Below, piece after piece: positions 1 through 5,545 of a stretch of DNA of 6,079 bases (positions are counted from its first letter, which is position 1; each line of letters begins with the position of its first letter). The position numbers and the translations under genes were made by a program. The notes under the pieces are model-generated. The model was not told where the DNA came from, ran no database searches, and saw only the letters and a program-made list of their open reading frames with translations. The stretch comes from JAJUFS01 sp964599565 (GTDB taxonomy: Bacteria > Pseudomonadota > Gammaproteobacteria > Natronospirales > JAJUFS01), in NCBI GenBank assembly GCA_964599565.1, contig CAZRFE010000106.1:1-6079 (forward strand), in the 5' to 3' direction.

Positions 1-41
1 TACTGGAGGTACTTGATCTCGAACTTTGCCACGGTCTTCAA
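1..41 (-). CDS. N-terminus of a divergent gene, possibly 2-oxoacid dehydrogenase E1 alpha subunit (partial)
   Basis: On the minus strand a TTG codon (41-39) lies 9 nt downstream of a full AGGAGG Shine-Dalgarno (complement of 51-56) and opens a frame that runs off the left edge. The 13 visible residues read MKTVAKFEIKYLQ, and the next codon begins TA (tyrosine if it is not a stop). From memory, this resembles the N-terminus of E1 alpha subunits of pyruvate or branched-chain 2-oxoacid dehydrogenases in Xanthomonas-like bacteria, which have a similar F-x-I-x-Y-L-Q-Y-L stretch. Those thiamine-diphosphate enzymes decarboxylate 2-oxo acids, which would suit an amino acid degradation neighbourhood. 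The ribosome binding site and start are seen directly. The product is a tentative inference from 13 residues, so no gene symbol is given. Confidence 0.42.
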   Translation of the reverse strand, partial: MKTVAKFEIKYLQ

Positions 42-50
42 GGGAAAAAT

Positions 51-56
51 CCTCCT
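51..56 (-). promoter_or_regulatory. Shine-Dalgarno of the minus-strand gene
   Basis: The plus strand reads CCTCCT, so the minus strand carries AGGAGG 9 nt before the TTG at 41-39. It is a perfect match to the anti-Shine-Dalgarno core and is the main reason for calling a gene that starts with TTG at the window edge. Confidence 0.5.
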
Positions 57-175
57 GACCCGTGCCGCCCCTTCCGGGCGACGGTCACTGTTTCAAGAAA
101 GAGCCGGAACCGGCGCAATGCCCGGATCGTGCCCGGGAAGCGGGCGGCGGGATTCGCCTGCTGGCCCCGATCGGC

Positions 176-184
176 TGGTAAAAT
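176..184 (+). promoter_or_regulatory. Extended -10 promoter of kynA
   Basis: TGGTAAAAT combines a TGn extension (176-178) with TAAAAT (179-184), a 5/6 match to the sigma-70 -10 box. No convincing -35 hexamer lies 16-18 nt upstream (GCCTGC and neighbours), as is common for extended -10 promoters. A start at about position 191 would give a leader of about 88 nt before kynA, opening directly into the hairpin at 194-212. Confidence 0.5.
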
Positions 185-193
185 GCCTTTCCG

Positions 194-212
194 TCCGGCC
201 CCCGGGGCCGGA
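194..212 (+). promoter_or_regulatory. GC-rich perfect inverted repeat at the start of the kynA leader
   Basis: TCCGGCCCC and GGGGCCGGA form a perfect 9+9 inverted repeat around C203. As RNA it folds into an 8-bp stem with a 3-nt loop. No T-tract follows (AAAGGGCG), so it is not an intrinsic terminator. It starts about 10 nt after the -10 box, so it would sit at the 5' end of the transcript or act as a DNA operator overlapping the start site. The repeat is seen directly; its role is inference. Confidence 0.5.
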
Positions 213-278
213 AAGGGCGCAAGTTTAGCAAAAGGCCTGCTCGGGCAGGAACCAGCGCAACATCGGGACCTATTAATA

Positions 279-1118
279 ATGAATAAGCGTGACCTTGAAG
301 CCGGCATCCGCACCGACCTCTCCGGCAGCCTGACCTATGGCGGCTACCTGCGCCTGGACAAGATTCTCACCGCGCAGGAGCCGCTGTCTGCGCCCGCGCA
401 TCACGATGAACTGCTGTTCATCATCCAGCACCAGACCTCGGAGCTGTGGATCAAGCTCGTGCTGCACGAACTCGCCGCCGCGATCCGCTTCATCCAGGAA
501 GACCGCCTGGAACCCTGCTTCAAGATTCTCGCGCGTGTGAAGGCCGTGCAGAACCAGCTGTTCAACCAGTGGGCGGTGCTCGAGACGCTGACGCCGGCGG
601 AATACTCGGAATTTCGCGGCGTGCTCGGCCACGCGTCCGGTTTCCAGTCCCCGCAGTATCGCGCGCTGGAATTCATGCTGGGCAACAAGAACGCCGAGCT
701 CGTGAAGGTCTTCCGCCACGATCCCGCGGTGCGCGAATGGCTCGAAGGCATTCTTCGCCAGCCGTCGCTCTACGATGAATTCCTGCGCCATCTCCATCGC
801 AAGGGACTGCCGGTGCCGGCCGATCACGTCGAGCGGGACTGGTCGCAGCCGTATGAAAAGAGTGATGCCGTGACCGCGGTATTCAAGACCATCTACGAGA
901 ACCGCGAGCAGTACTGGGATGCCTACGAGATGGCGGAAAAGCTTATCGACGTGGAAGACAATTTCCAGCTCTGGCGGTTCCGCCACATGAAGACGGTAGA
1001 ACGCATCATCGGCTTCAAGCCGGGTACGGGCGGTTCATCCGGCGTTGGATTCCTGCGCAAGGCGCTTGATCTTACTTTTTTCCCCGAGATATTTGCGGTT
1101 CGCACCGTGCTCGCCTGA
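279..1118 (+). CDS. kynA: Tryptophan 2,3-dioxygenase
   Basis: This cytosolic heme enzyme oxidises L-tryptophan with O2 to N-formylkynurenine, the first step of the kynurenine pathway. The 279-residue product matches the bacterial family in length and along its whole span, including YGGYLRLD (20-27), FIIQHQTSELW (47-57), SGFQSPQYR (120-128), LWRFRHMKTV (231-240) and GTGGSSGVGFL (249-259). By the Xanthomonas numbering I recall, His51 is the distal active-site histidine, His236 the proximal heme ligand, and Phe47, Tyr109, Arg113 and Thr250 line the tryptophan pocket. All are present. The ATG at 279 is chosen because homology begins near it; the frame stays open upstream, but an earlier start would read through the promoter and hairpin. 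Its ribosome binding site is modest (GGGA, 265-268). The protein ends normally at VRTVLA. No other kynurenine genes are in view, and it appears to have its own promoter. Confidence 0.96.
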   Translation: MNKRDLEAGIRTDLSGSLTYGGYLRLDKILTAQEPLSAPAHHDELLFIIQHQTSELWIKLVLHELAAAIRFIQEDRLEPCFKILARVKAVQNQLFNQWAVLETLTPAEYSEFRGVLGHASGFQSPQYRALEFMLGNKNAELVKVFRHDPAVREWLEGILRQPSLYDEFLRHLHRKGLPVPADHVERDWSQPYEKSDAVTAVFKTIYENREQYWDAYEMAEKLIDVEDNFQLWRFRHMKTVERIIGFKPGTGGSSGVGFLRKALDLTFFPEIFAVRTVLA

Positions 1119-1125
1119 TTCGTCA

Positions 1126-1142
1126 GTAAGTGACTGATTTAC
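1126..1142. promoter_or_regulatory. Imperfect palindrome GTAA-N9-TTAC, weak TyrR/PhhR-like candidate
   Basis: Just after the kynA stop, GTAA (1126-1129) and TTAC (1139-1142) are inverted with 9 nt between them. TyrR-family boxes are known as TGTAAA-N6-TTTACA, where the same tetramers are separated by 8 nt, so the spacing is off by one and the left half lacks the leading T. It lies about 90 nt upstream of the hppD -10 box and is followed by a run of eight A (1143-1150). The same stretch also contains a short TCAGT/ACTGA inverted repeat. Regulator binding is speculative. Confidence 0.18.
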
Positions 1143-1230
1143 AAAAAAAACCTTTAACGACAGTTCCCGGAGCCGGACCGCTTACCTGACTGCCGCCGGT
1201 GCCGCGGTGTCCGCCCCAATCCGGAATCCT

Positions 1231-1236
1231 TATAAT
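1231..1236 (+). promoter_or_regulatory. Sigma-70 -10 box of the hppD promoter
   Basis: A consensus TATAAT lies 60 nt upstream of the hppD ATG. The best -35 candidate, 18 nt upstream, is GTGTCC (1207-1212), only a 3/6 match, so an activator may be needed. Transcription would begin near 1243, directly ahead of the hairpin at 1245-1269. This promoter probably drives hppD and, in part or whole, the downstream hmgA-fahA-maiA genes. Confidence 0.6.
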
Positions 1237-1244
1237 TCACCGTT

Positions 1245-1269
1245 TCCCGCGCCGACATGGCGCGCGGGA
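1245..1269 (+). promoter_or_regulatory. Hairpin at the 5' end of the hppD leader
   Basis: TCCCGCGC (1245-1252) pairs perfectly with GCGCGGGA (1262-1269) across a 9-nt loop. An alternative fold pairs GCGCC (1249-1253) with GGCGC (1259-1263) and TCCC with GGGA, leaving a 2-nt bulge. No T-tract follows, so it is not a terminator. It begins about 2 nt after the predicted start site and ends 17 nt before the GAGG ribosome binding site (1287-1290), leaving that site free. A role in mRNA stability or as an operator is inference. Confidence 0.45.
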
Positions 1270-1296
1270 CACTTTCCGAAAGACACGAGGTGTGAA

Positions 1297-2352
1297 ATGG
1301 CAGATCTCTTCGAAAATCCCATGGGCGTCGACGGTTTCGAGTTCGTGGAGTACACGGCGCCCGATGCGACGCTGCTGCATGACCTGTTCGGCCGGCTCGG
1401 TTTCACGGCCGTGGCGAAGCACAGGACGAAGAGAATCACGCTGTACCGCCAGAACGACGTCAACTTCCTCGTCAACGAGGAGCCGGGCAGTTTCGCCGCG
1501 GATTTCGCCGCGAAGCACGGGCCGAGCGCGAGCGGTTTCGCCATCCGCGTGAAGGATGCGGCGAAGGCCGAAAAGCTCGCGAAGGAGAAGGGCGCGATGT
1601 TCGTTTCCGAGAAGGCGGACACGCTGCCGATCAGCGTGCCGACGATTTCCGGCATCGGCGGCTCCGCGCTGTATCTTGTCGAGGAATACGGTGACAAGGG
1701 CGACATCTACGCGCACGACTTCGAGTACATCGTCGCCGATCGCAACCCGAAGGGCGCAGGGCTCACCTTCATCGATCACCTCACGCACAACGTCGAATAC
1801 GGCAACATGAAGACCTGGGCGGACTTCTACGAGCGCCTGTTTAACTTCCGCGAGATCCGCTACTTCGACATCAAGGGCGCGCAGACCGGCCTCGTTTCGA
1901 AGGCGATGACGGCGCCGGACGGCATGGTGCGCATTCCGCTGAACGAGTCCTCGGACGAGAAGTCGCAGATCAACGAATACCTGCGCGAATACAAGGGCGA
2001 GGGCATCCAGCACATCGCGCTGTTCACGGACAACGTCTACGAGACCGTTGAGACGCTTCGCCGCAGCGGCGTGGCGTTTCTCGATACGCCGGACACCTAC
2101 TACGAGGTGATCGAGGAAAAGATTCCGAATCACAACGAAGACATCGCGCGCCTGCAGAAGAACAAGATCCTGATGGACGCGGATACGGAAACGAAGCAGA
2201 AGAAGCTGCTGCAGATATTCACGCAGAACTGCATCGGCCCGATCTTCTTCGAGATCATCCAGCGCAAGGGCAACGAAGGTTTTGGCGAAGGCAACTTTAC
2301 GGCGCTTTTTGAATCGATCGAACGCGATCAGATGAAGCGCGGCGTGCTCTGA
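1297..2352 (+). CDS. hppD: 4-hydroxyphenylpyruvate dioxygenase
   Basis: This Fe(II) enzyme converts 4-hydroxyphenylpyruvate to homogentisate, combining decarboxylation, ring hydroxylation and side-chain migration. It is the second step of tyrosine breakdown. The 351-residue product is close to the roughly 357 of bacterial HPPD. It has an N-terminal vicinal-oxygen-chelate domain (about 10-150) and a catalytic C-terminal one (about 155-345). The iron triad is visible: His161 in IDHLTHNV, His239 in IQHIA and Glu319 in FFEII. The C-terminal FGEGNF signature is at 329-334. The ATG at 1297 follows GAGG (1287-1290) by 6 nt and begins the typical short N-terminus before NPMGVDGFEF. A longer GTG start at 1207 lies upstream of the promoter and is rejected. 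The hmgA GTG follows after 116 nt. Confidence 0.97.
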   Translation: MADLFENPMGVDGFEFVEYTAPDATLLHDLFGRLGFTAVAKHRTKRITLYRQNDVNFLVNEEPGSFAADFAAKHGPSASGFAIRVKDAAKAEKLAKEKGAMFVSEKADTLPISVPTISGIGGSALYLVEEYGDKGDIYAHDFEYIVADRNPKGAGLTFIDHLTHNVEYGNMKTWADFYERLFNFREIRYFDIKGAQTGLVSKAMTAPDGMVRIPLNESSDEKSQINEYLREYKGEGIQHIALFTDNVYETVETLRRSGVAFLDTPDTYYEVIEEKIPNHNEDIARLQKNKILMDADTETKQKKLLQIFTQNCIGPIFFEIIQRKGNEGFGEGNFTALFESIERDQMKRGVL

Positions 2353-2422
2353 GGCTCAGTCTTCGTTCAACATTCGGGAATCATGTAGCCGGTGTGGAAT
2401 CCGGGAACTGATCAGCGTGCAG

Positions 2423-2449
2423 GTTAGGGTTCGCGTCGCGAACCTCAAC
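2423..2449. promoter_or_regulatory. Palindrome upstream of hmgA
   Basis: GGTTCGCG (2428-2435) and CGCGAACC (2437-2444) are perfectly inverted around T2436. The symmetry extends outward through a G·T pair and one A·C mismatch to GTT (2423-2425) and AAC (2447-2449). As RNA the core gives a 7-bp stem with a 3-nt loop. It has no T-tract and ends 7 nt before the Shine-Dalgarno core at 2457. I find no convincing -10 box in 2353-2420, so it may be an operator, an mRNA processing site or a stability element within the hppD-hmgA transcript. Only the symmetry is certain. Confidence 0.45.
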
Positions 2450-2456
2450 ATTCAAG

Positions 2457-2471
2457 AAGGAACAATCAGTG
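2457..2471 (+). promoter_or_regulatory. Ribosome binding site and GTG start of hmgA
   Basis: AAGGA (2457-2461) precedes GTG (2469-2471) by 7 nt. This decides the start in favour of GTG over the in-frame ATG at 2493, which lies only eight codons in and has no comparable site. The residues from GTG (MSEIKQGYMSGFGNEF) also match the usual N-terminus of the family. Confidence 0.8.
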
Positions 2472-3776
2472 TCGGAGATCAAGCAGGGTTACATGTCCGG
2501 CTTCGGCAACGAGTTCGCGACGGAGGCGTTGCCCGGTGCATTGCCGGAAGGGCAGAACTCTCCGCAGCGCGTTGCGCACGGTCTTTACGCCGAACAGCTT
2601 TCCGGTACGGCGTTCACGGCGCCGCGGCACGCGAATCGCCGCAGCTGGCTGTATCGCATCCGTCCTGCCGTGCTGCACCGGGCATTCGAACTGCTTGATG
2701 ACGGCGCGTTTCACAATCGCTTCGACGAACTCCCGGCGACGCCGAACCAGCTGCGCTGGAGTCCGTTTCCGCTGCCCGGGAAACCGGCGGACTTCGTCGA
2801 TGGCCTGTTCACGGTCGCCGGCAACGGGAGCGCTGCGTCGCAGAGCGGTTGCGGCGTGCACGCCTATCTCGCCAACCGTTCGATGGAAGGCAGGTTTTTC
2901 TACGACGCCGACGGTGAACTGCTGATCGTTCCGCAGCTCGGACGTCTTCGTCTTGCAACGGAGTTCGGCGTGATTGAAATCGCGCCGCAGGAAATCGCGG
3001 TGATCCCGCGCGGCGTGCGTTTCCGCGTCGAACTGCTGGATGGGGAAGCGCGCGGTTACGTCGCCGAGAATTTCGGTGCGATCCTGCGGCTGCCGGACCT
3101 CGGTCCGATCGGCTCGAACGGTCTTGCGAATCCGCGTGATTTTCTTGCACCGGCCGCCGCATATGAAGACGTCGACGGCGATTTCGAACTCATCGGGAAA
3201 TTCCAGGGACGCCTGTGGTCCGCCCGTATCGATCACTCGCCGCTGGACGTGGTCGGCTGGCACGGGAACCTTGCGCCATACAAGTACGATCTGCGCTGTT
3301 TCAACACCGTCGGTTCGATCAGCTACGATCATCCCGATCCGTCGATCTTCACGGTGCTCACCTCGCCGTCCGACACGCCGGGAACGGCGAACATGGATTT
3401 CGTGATCTTCCCGCCACGCTGGCTGGTGATGGAAGACACGTTCCGCCCGCCGTGGTTTCACCGCAACATCATGAGCGAGTTCATGGGGCTCATCCACGGC
3501 GAATACGACGCGAAGGAAGCGGGCAAGAGCGGCGGTTTCGTGCCGGGCGGCGCAAGCATCCACAATTGCATGAGCGGGCATGGACCGGACGCGGGCAGCT
3601 ACGAGAAGGCCGTGAACGCCGATACCTCGAAGCCGCAGAAAGTCGCCGACACGATGGCGTTCATGTTCGAAACGCGCCTTGCATTCCACCCGACGAAACA
3701 GGCAATGGAATCGACCGCCTTGCAGGCGGACTACCAGGACTGCTGGCAGGGACTGAAGAAACATTTCACCGAATGA
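2469..3776 (+). CDS. hmgA: Homogentisate 1,2-dioxygenase
   Basis: This cytosolic Fe(II) ring-cleaving dioxygenase turns homogentisate into 4-maleylacetoacetate, the third step of tyrosine catabolism. Loss of it causes pyomelanin accumulation in many bacteria. The 435-residue protein is of family length (human enzyme 445). It carries the opening GYMSGFGNEFATEALPGALP (7-26) and the cupin-like catalytic region. The iron ligands correspond to His331 and Glu337 in WFHRNIMSEFMG and His371 in SGHGPD. His288 in YDHPDPSIFTVLTSP aligns with the catalytic His292 of the human enzyme, and His365 is also conserved. Translation starts at GTG, supported by AAGGA 7 nt upstream. The 66-nt gap to fahA holds no terminator, so hmgA, fahA and maiA probably share a transcript. 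The frame is intact. Confidence 0.97.
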   Translation: MSEIKQGYMSGFGNEFATEALPGALPEGQNSPQRVAHGLYAEQLSGTAFTAPRHANRRSWLYRIRPAVLHRAFELLDDGAFHNRFDELPATPNQLRWSPFPLPGKPADFVDGLFTVAGNGSAASQSGCGVHAYLANRSMEGRFFYDADGELLIVPQLGRLRLATEFGVIEIAPQEIAVIPRGVRFRVELLDGEARGYVAENFGAILRLPDLGPIGSNGLANPRDFLAPAAAYEDVDGDFELIGKFQGRLWSARIDHSPLDVVGWHGNLAPYKYDLRCFNTVGSISYDHPDPSIFTVLTSPSDTPGTANMDFVIFPPRWLVMEDTFRPPWFHRNIMSEFMGLIHGEYDAKEAGKSGGFVPGGASIHNCMSGHGPDAGSYEKAVNADTSKPQKVADTMAFMFETRLAFHPTKQAMESTALQADYQDCWQGLKKHFTE

Positions 3777-3842
3777 GCGAGACGTCAGCGAACTGTCCGG
3801 TTCACGTTACGCACCAACCCGCAGAAAAATTACTGGAGCATC

Positions 3843-4820
3843 ATGAAACTCGGAAGTCTCAGGAAAGGCCGTGACGGCGAGCTGATCGTCGTCAGCCGCG
3901 ATCTGAAGAAGGCGGTGAGAGCGGAAGGCATCGCACCGACCATGCAGCAGGCACTGGAGAACTGGAACGAGGCTGCGCCGAAACTCGAAGCGCTGTATCG
4001 CGATCTCAACGCAGGCAAGGTGGCGAAGGCGTTCGACGTGAAGTTCGAGGATCTCGCCGCACCGCTGCCGCGCGCCTACGAATTCGTGGATGGCTCCGCG
4101 TACCTGCCGCACGTCGAGCGCGTGCGCAAGGCGCGCAACGCCGAAGTCCCGGAAAGCTTCTACTCGGATCCGCTCATGTACCAGGCGGTGAGCGCTGGAT
4201 TCTACGGTCCGCGTGATCCGGTGAAAGTGTCGAGCGAGGATTACGGCATCGATCTCGAAGCGGAAATTGTTGTCGTTACCGGTGACATCGACATGCACGC
4301 AGACCCGGAAGCGGCGGGTGAGGGAATCCTGCTGATCGGCCTCGTCAACGACGTGTCATTGCGCAATCTCATTCCGCCGGAACTTGCGAAAGGTTTCGGA
4401 TTCCTGCAATCGAAGCCGCGGTCCGCGCTTTCGCCCGTGTTCGTCACGCCGGATGAACTCGGCAGCGCGTGGCACGACTGCAAGGTGCGCCTGCCGCTTC
4501 GCTCCTGGATCAATGGCGAATGGTTCGGCGCGCCGGAAGCGGGCGAAGACATGCAGTTCAGCTTCGCGGAACTGATCGCGCATGCCGCGAAGACGCGGCC
4601 GCTCGGCGCCGGCACCATCGTCGGCTCCGGCACGGTGGCGAACCAGGATGAATCGAAGGGCGCGTCGTGCCTTGCGGAGAAGCGCATGCTGGAGATCATC
4701 CGCGACGGCGCCGCTGCAACGCCGTTCATGAAGTTCGGCGACCGCGTGAAGATAGACATGACGGACAAGTCCGGCAATTCCATTTTCGGCAGCATCGAAC
4801 AGACGATCGAGAGGGCGTGA
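3843..4820 (+). CDS. fahA: Fumarylacetoacetate hydrolase (fumarylacetoacetase)
   Basis: This enzyme hydrolyses fumarylacetoacetate to fumarate and acetoacetate, the last step of the homogentisate route. The 325-residue protein is the shorter bacterial form, not the roughly 420-residue eukaryotic one. A small N-terminal domain (1 to about 80) precedes an FAA-hydrolase fold. Visible family marks are PESFYSDPLMYQ (103-114), the acidic metal-binding pair Glu139-x-Glu141, GLVNDVSLRN with Asp170 (166-175), WINGEWFG (222-229) and GSGTVANQDESKG (261-273). The remaining metal ligand is probably Glu104 or Asp109; I cannot decide which. The ATG follows GGAG (3835-3838) by 4 nt and starts the usual MKLGSL N-terminus. 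Its TGA overlaps the maiA ATG by one base (TGATG), indicating translational coupling. Confidence 0.94.
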   Translation: MKLGSLRKGRDGELIVVSRDLKKAVRAEGIAPTMQQALENWNEAAPKLEALYRDLNAGKVAKAFDVKFEDLAAPLPRAYEFVDGSAYLPHVERVRKARNAEVPESFYSDPLMYQAVSAGFYGPRDPVKVSSEDYGIDLEAEIVVVTGDIDMHADPEAAGEGILLIGLVNDVSLRNLIPPELAKGFGFLQSKPRSALSPVFVTPDELGSAWHDCKVRLPLRSWINGEWFGAPEAGEDMQFSFAELIAHAAKTRPLGAGTIVGSGTVANQDESKGASCLAEKRMLEIIRDGAAATPFMKFGDRVKIDMTDKSGNSIFGSIEQTIERA

Positions 4821-5464
4821 TGGAACTCTATACCTACTTCCGCAGTTCCGCGGCGTACCGCGTTCGCATCGCACTGAACATCAAGCAGCTCGAGGCGGAT
4901 CACCGTTTCGTGCACCTGGTGCGCGATGGCGGCGAACAGCATCACCATGGCTTTCACAAGCTCAATCCGCAGGAACGCATTCCAGTCCTCGTGGATGGCG
5001 GCGTGACGCTCACGCAATCGCTCGCGATCATCGAGTACCTCGAGGAAATTCATCCGAATCCGCCGCTGCTGCCGGGCGACGTTGCGGATCGTGCCTGGGT
5101 GCGATCGCTGTGCGGCCTCATCAGCTGCGACGTGCACCCGCTTGGCAACTCGGGCGTTCTGAAATACCTGGAGAGTGCGTTCAAGGCGGACGATGCCGCG
5201 CGCAGGCAGTGGATTCATCACTGGGTCGGCCGTGGCTTCTCGGCGCTCGAGGAAATGCTCGCGAAGGACCCGCGCGTGAAGACCTACACCTACGGCAACA
5301 GGATCACGATGGCGGATCTGTTCATCGTGCCGCAGGTCTACAACGCGAAACGTTTCGGCATAGACATGAACGCCTATCCGACGATCAGCCGCATTGCGGA
5401 TGCCTGCATGCAGCTTGATTCGTTCAAGCGTGCGGCACCAGAGAACCAGCCTGACGCGGAGTAG
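4820..5464 (+). CDS. maiA: Maleylacetoacetate isomerase (zeta-class glutathione transferase)
   Basis: This enzyme isomerises 4-maleylacetoacetate to fumarylacetoacetate using glutathione, between HmgA and FahA. The 214-residue protein has the two-domain GST layout. The thioredoxin-like N-terminal part carries the zeta-class active-site region RSSAAYRVRIAL (8-19), with Ser9-Ser10 where the human enzyme has Ser-Ser-Cys. The cis-proline Pro55 is in RIPVLV, and Gln66-Ser67 in TQSLAIIEYLEE bind glutathione. The helical C-terminal domain includes DVHPLGNSGVLKYL (104-117) and MADLFIVPQVYNAKRFG (164-180). A local His-rich run, HHHGFH (41-46), is unusual. The ATG shares its A with the fahA TGA, with GAGAGGG (4809-4815) just upstream. 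The TAG stop is embedded in a REP-like element, although the QPDAE tail is a normal end point for the family. Confidence 0.95.
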   Translation: MELYTYFRSSAAYRVRIALNIKQLEADHRFVHLVRDGGEQHHHGFHKLNPQERIPVLVDGGVTLTQSLAIIEYLEEIHPNPPLLPGDVADRAWVRSLCGLISCDVHPLGNSGVLKYLESAFKADDAARRQWIHHWVGRGFSALEEMLAKDPRVKTYTYGNRITMADLFIVPQVYNAKRFGIDMNAYPTISRIADACMQLDSFKRAAPENQPDAE

Positions 5465-5484
5465 GAGCGGCCTTCGCCGCGAAC
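5461..5484 (+). repeat. REP-like element (GTAG-headed hairpin) overlapping the maiA stop codon
   Basis: GTAG (5461-5464) is followed by GAGCGGC, a CTTC loop and GCCGCGAAC, giving a 5-bp GCGGC/GCCGC stem (5467-5480). A GTAG tetranucleotide followed by a GC-rich hairpin is the known layout of REP elements mobilised by REP-associated tyrosine transposases. GTAGGAGCGG-type versions are abundant in Pseudomonas and Xanthomonas relatives, as I recall. The maiA stop TAG lies inside the GTAG head. Only one copy is in this window, so repetitiveness cannot be shown here. Confidence 0.5.
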
Positions 5485-5501
5485 ATCGCCACCATTTTCC
5501 T

Positions 5502-5529
5502 GCGCCCGCCAACGCGGGCGCGATTTTTT
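5502..5529 (+). terminator. Rho-independent terminator after the tyrosine catabolic genes
   Basis: GCGCCCGC (5502-5509) and GCGGGCGC (5514-5521) form a perfect 8-bp GC stem around a CAAC loop, followed after GA by six T (5524-5529). This is a textbook intrinsic terminator, 37 nt past the maiA stop. Only four bases separate its T-tract from the fadE Shine-Dalgarno (5534-5538), so it also shapes fadE expression. Confidence 0.88.
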
Positions 5530-5545
5530 GACCGAGGAACAATTG

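Noticed and set aside
129..278. 50-residue N-terminal extension of kynA, and an overlapping 71-codon frame at 13-228
   Set aside because: Both read through the extended -10 promoter and hairpin, have low-complexity Arg/Pro/Gly composition and match no family N-terminus.
1123..1150. TCAGT/ACTGA hairpin after kynA as a terminator
   Set aside because: The stem is only 5 bp and is followed by TTTAC and A8, not a T-tract. The A8 does not make a terminator on the other strand either, since no gene there needs one.
1207..1296. Upstream GTG start extending hppD by 30 residues
   Set aside because: It lies before the TATAAT box, while the ATG at 1297 has its own GAGG and gives the family-typical N-terminus.
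1237..2133. Antisense open frame opposite hppD
   Set aside because: Compositional shadow of a clear HPPD gene, with no ribosome binding site or domain that I can recognise.
2417..2698. 93-codon frame beginning in the hmgA leader, considered as a leader peptide
   Set aside because: It runs out of frame far into hmgA and has no good ribosome binding site or leader-peptide character.
2466..3764. Long antisense open frame (432 codons) opposite hmgA
   Set aside because: It mirrors the hmgA coding frame, is Arg/Val/His-rich with no recognisable domain, and arises from GC-rich codon bias; hmgA on the plus strand is unambiguous.
3777..3842. GAAC-N6-GTTC inverted repeat (3790-3803) in the hmgA-fahA gap
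   Set aside because: The stem is four to five pairs with no T-tract, so it is within what chance gives.
4241..5542. Antisense open frame of 433 codons spanning fahA and maiA
   Set aside because: It crosses two well-supported plus-strand genes and the terminator, and has no recognisable motifs. It is a shadow frame.
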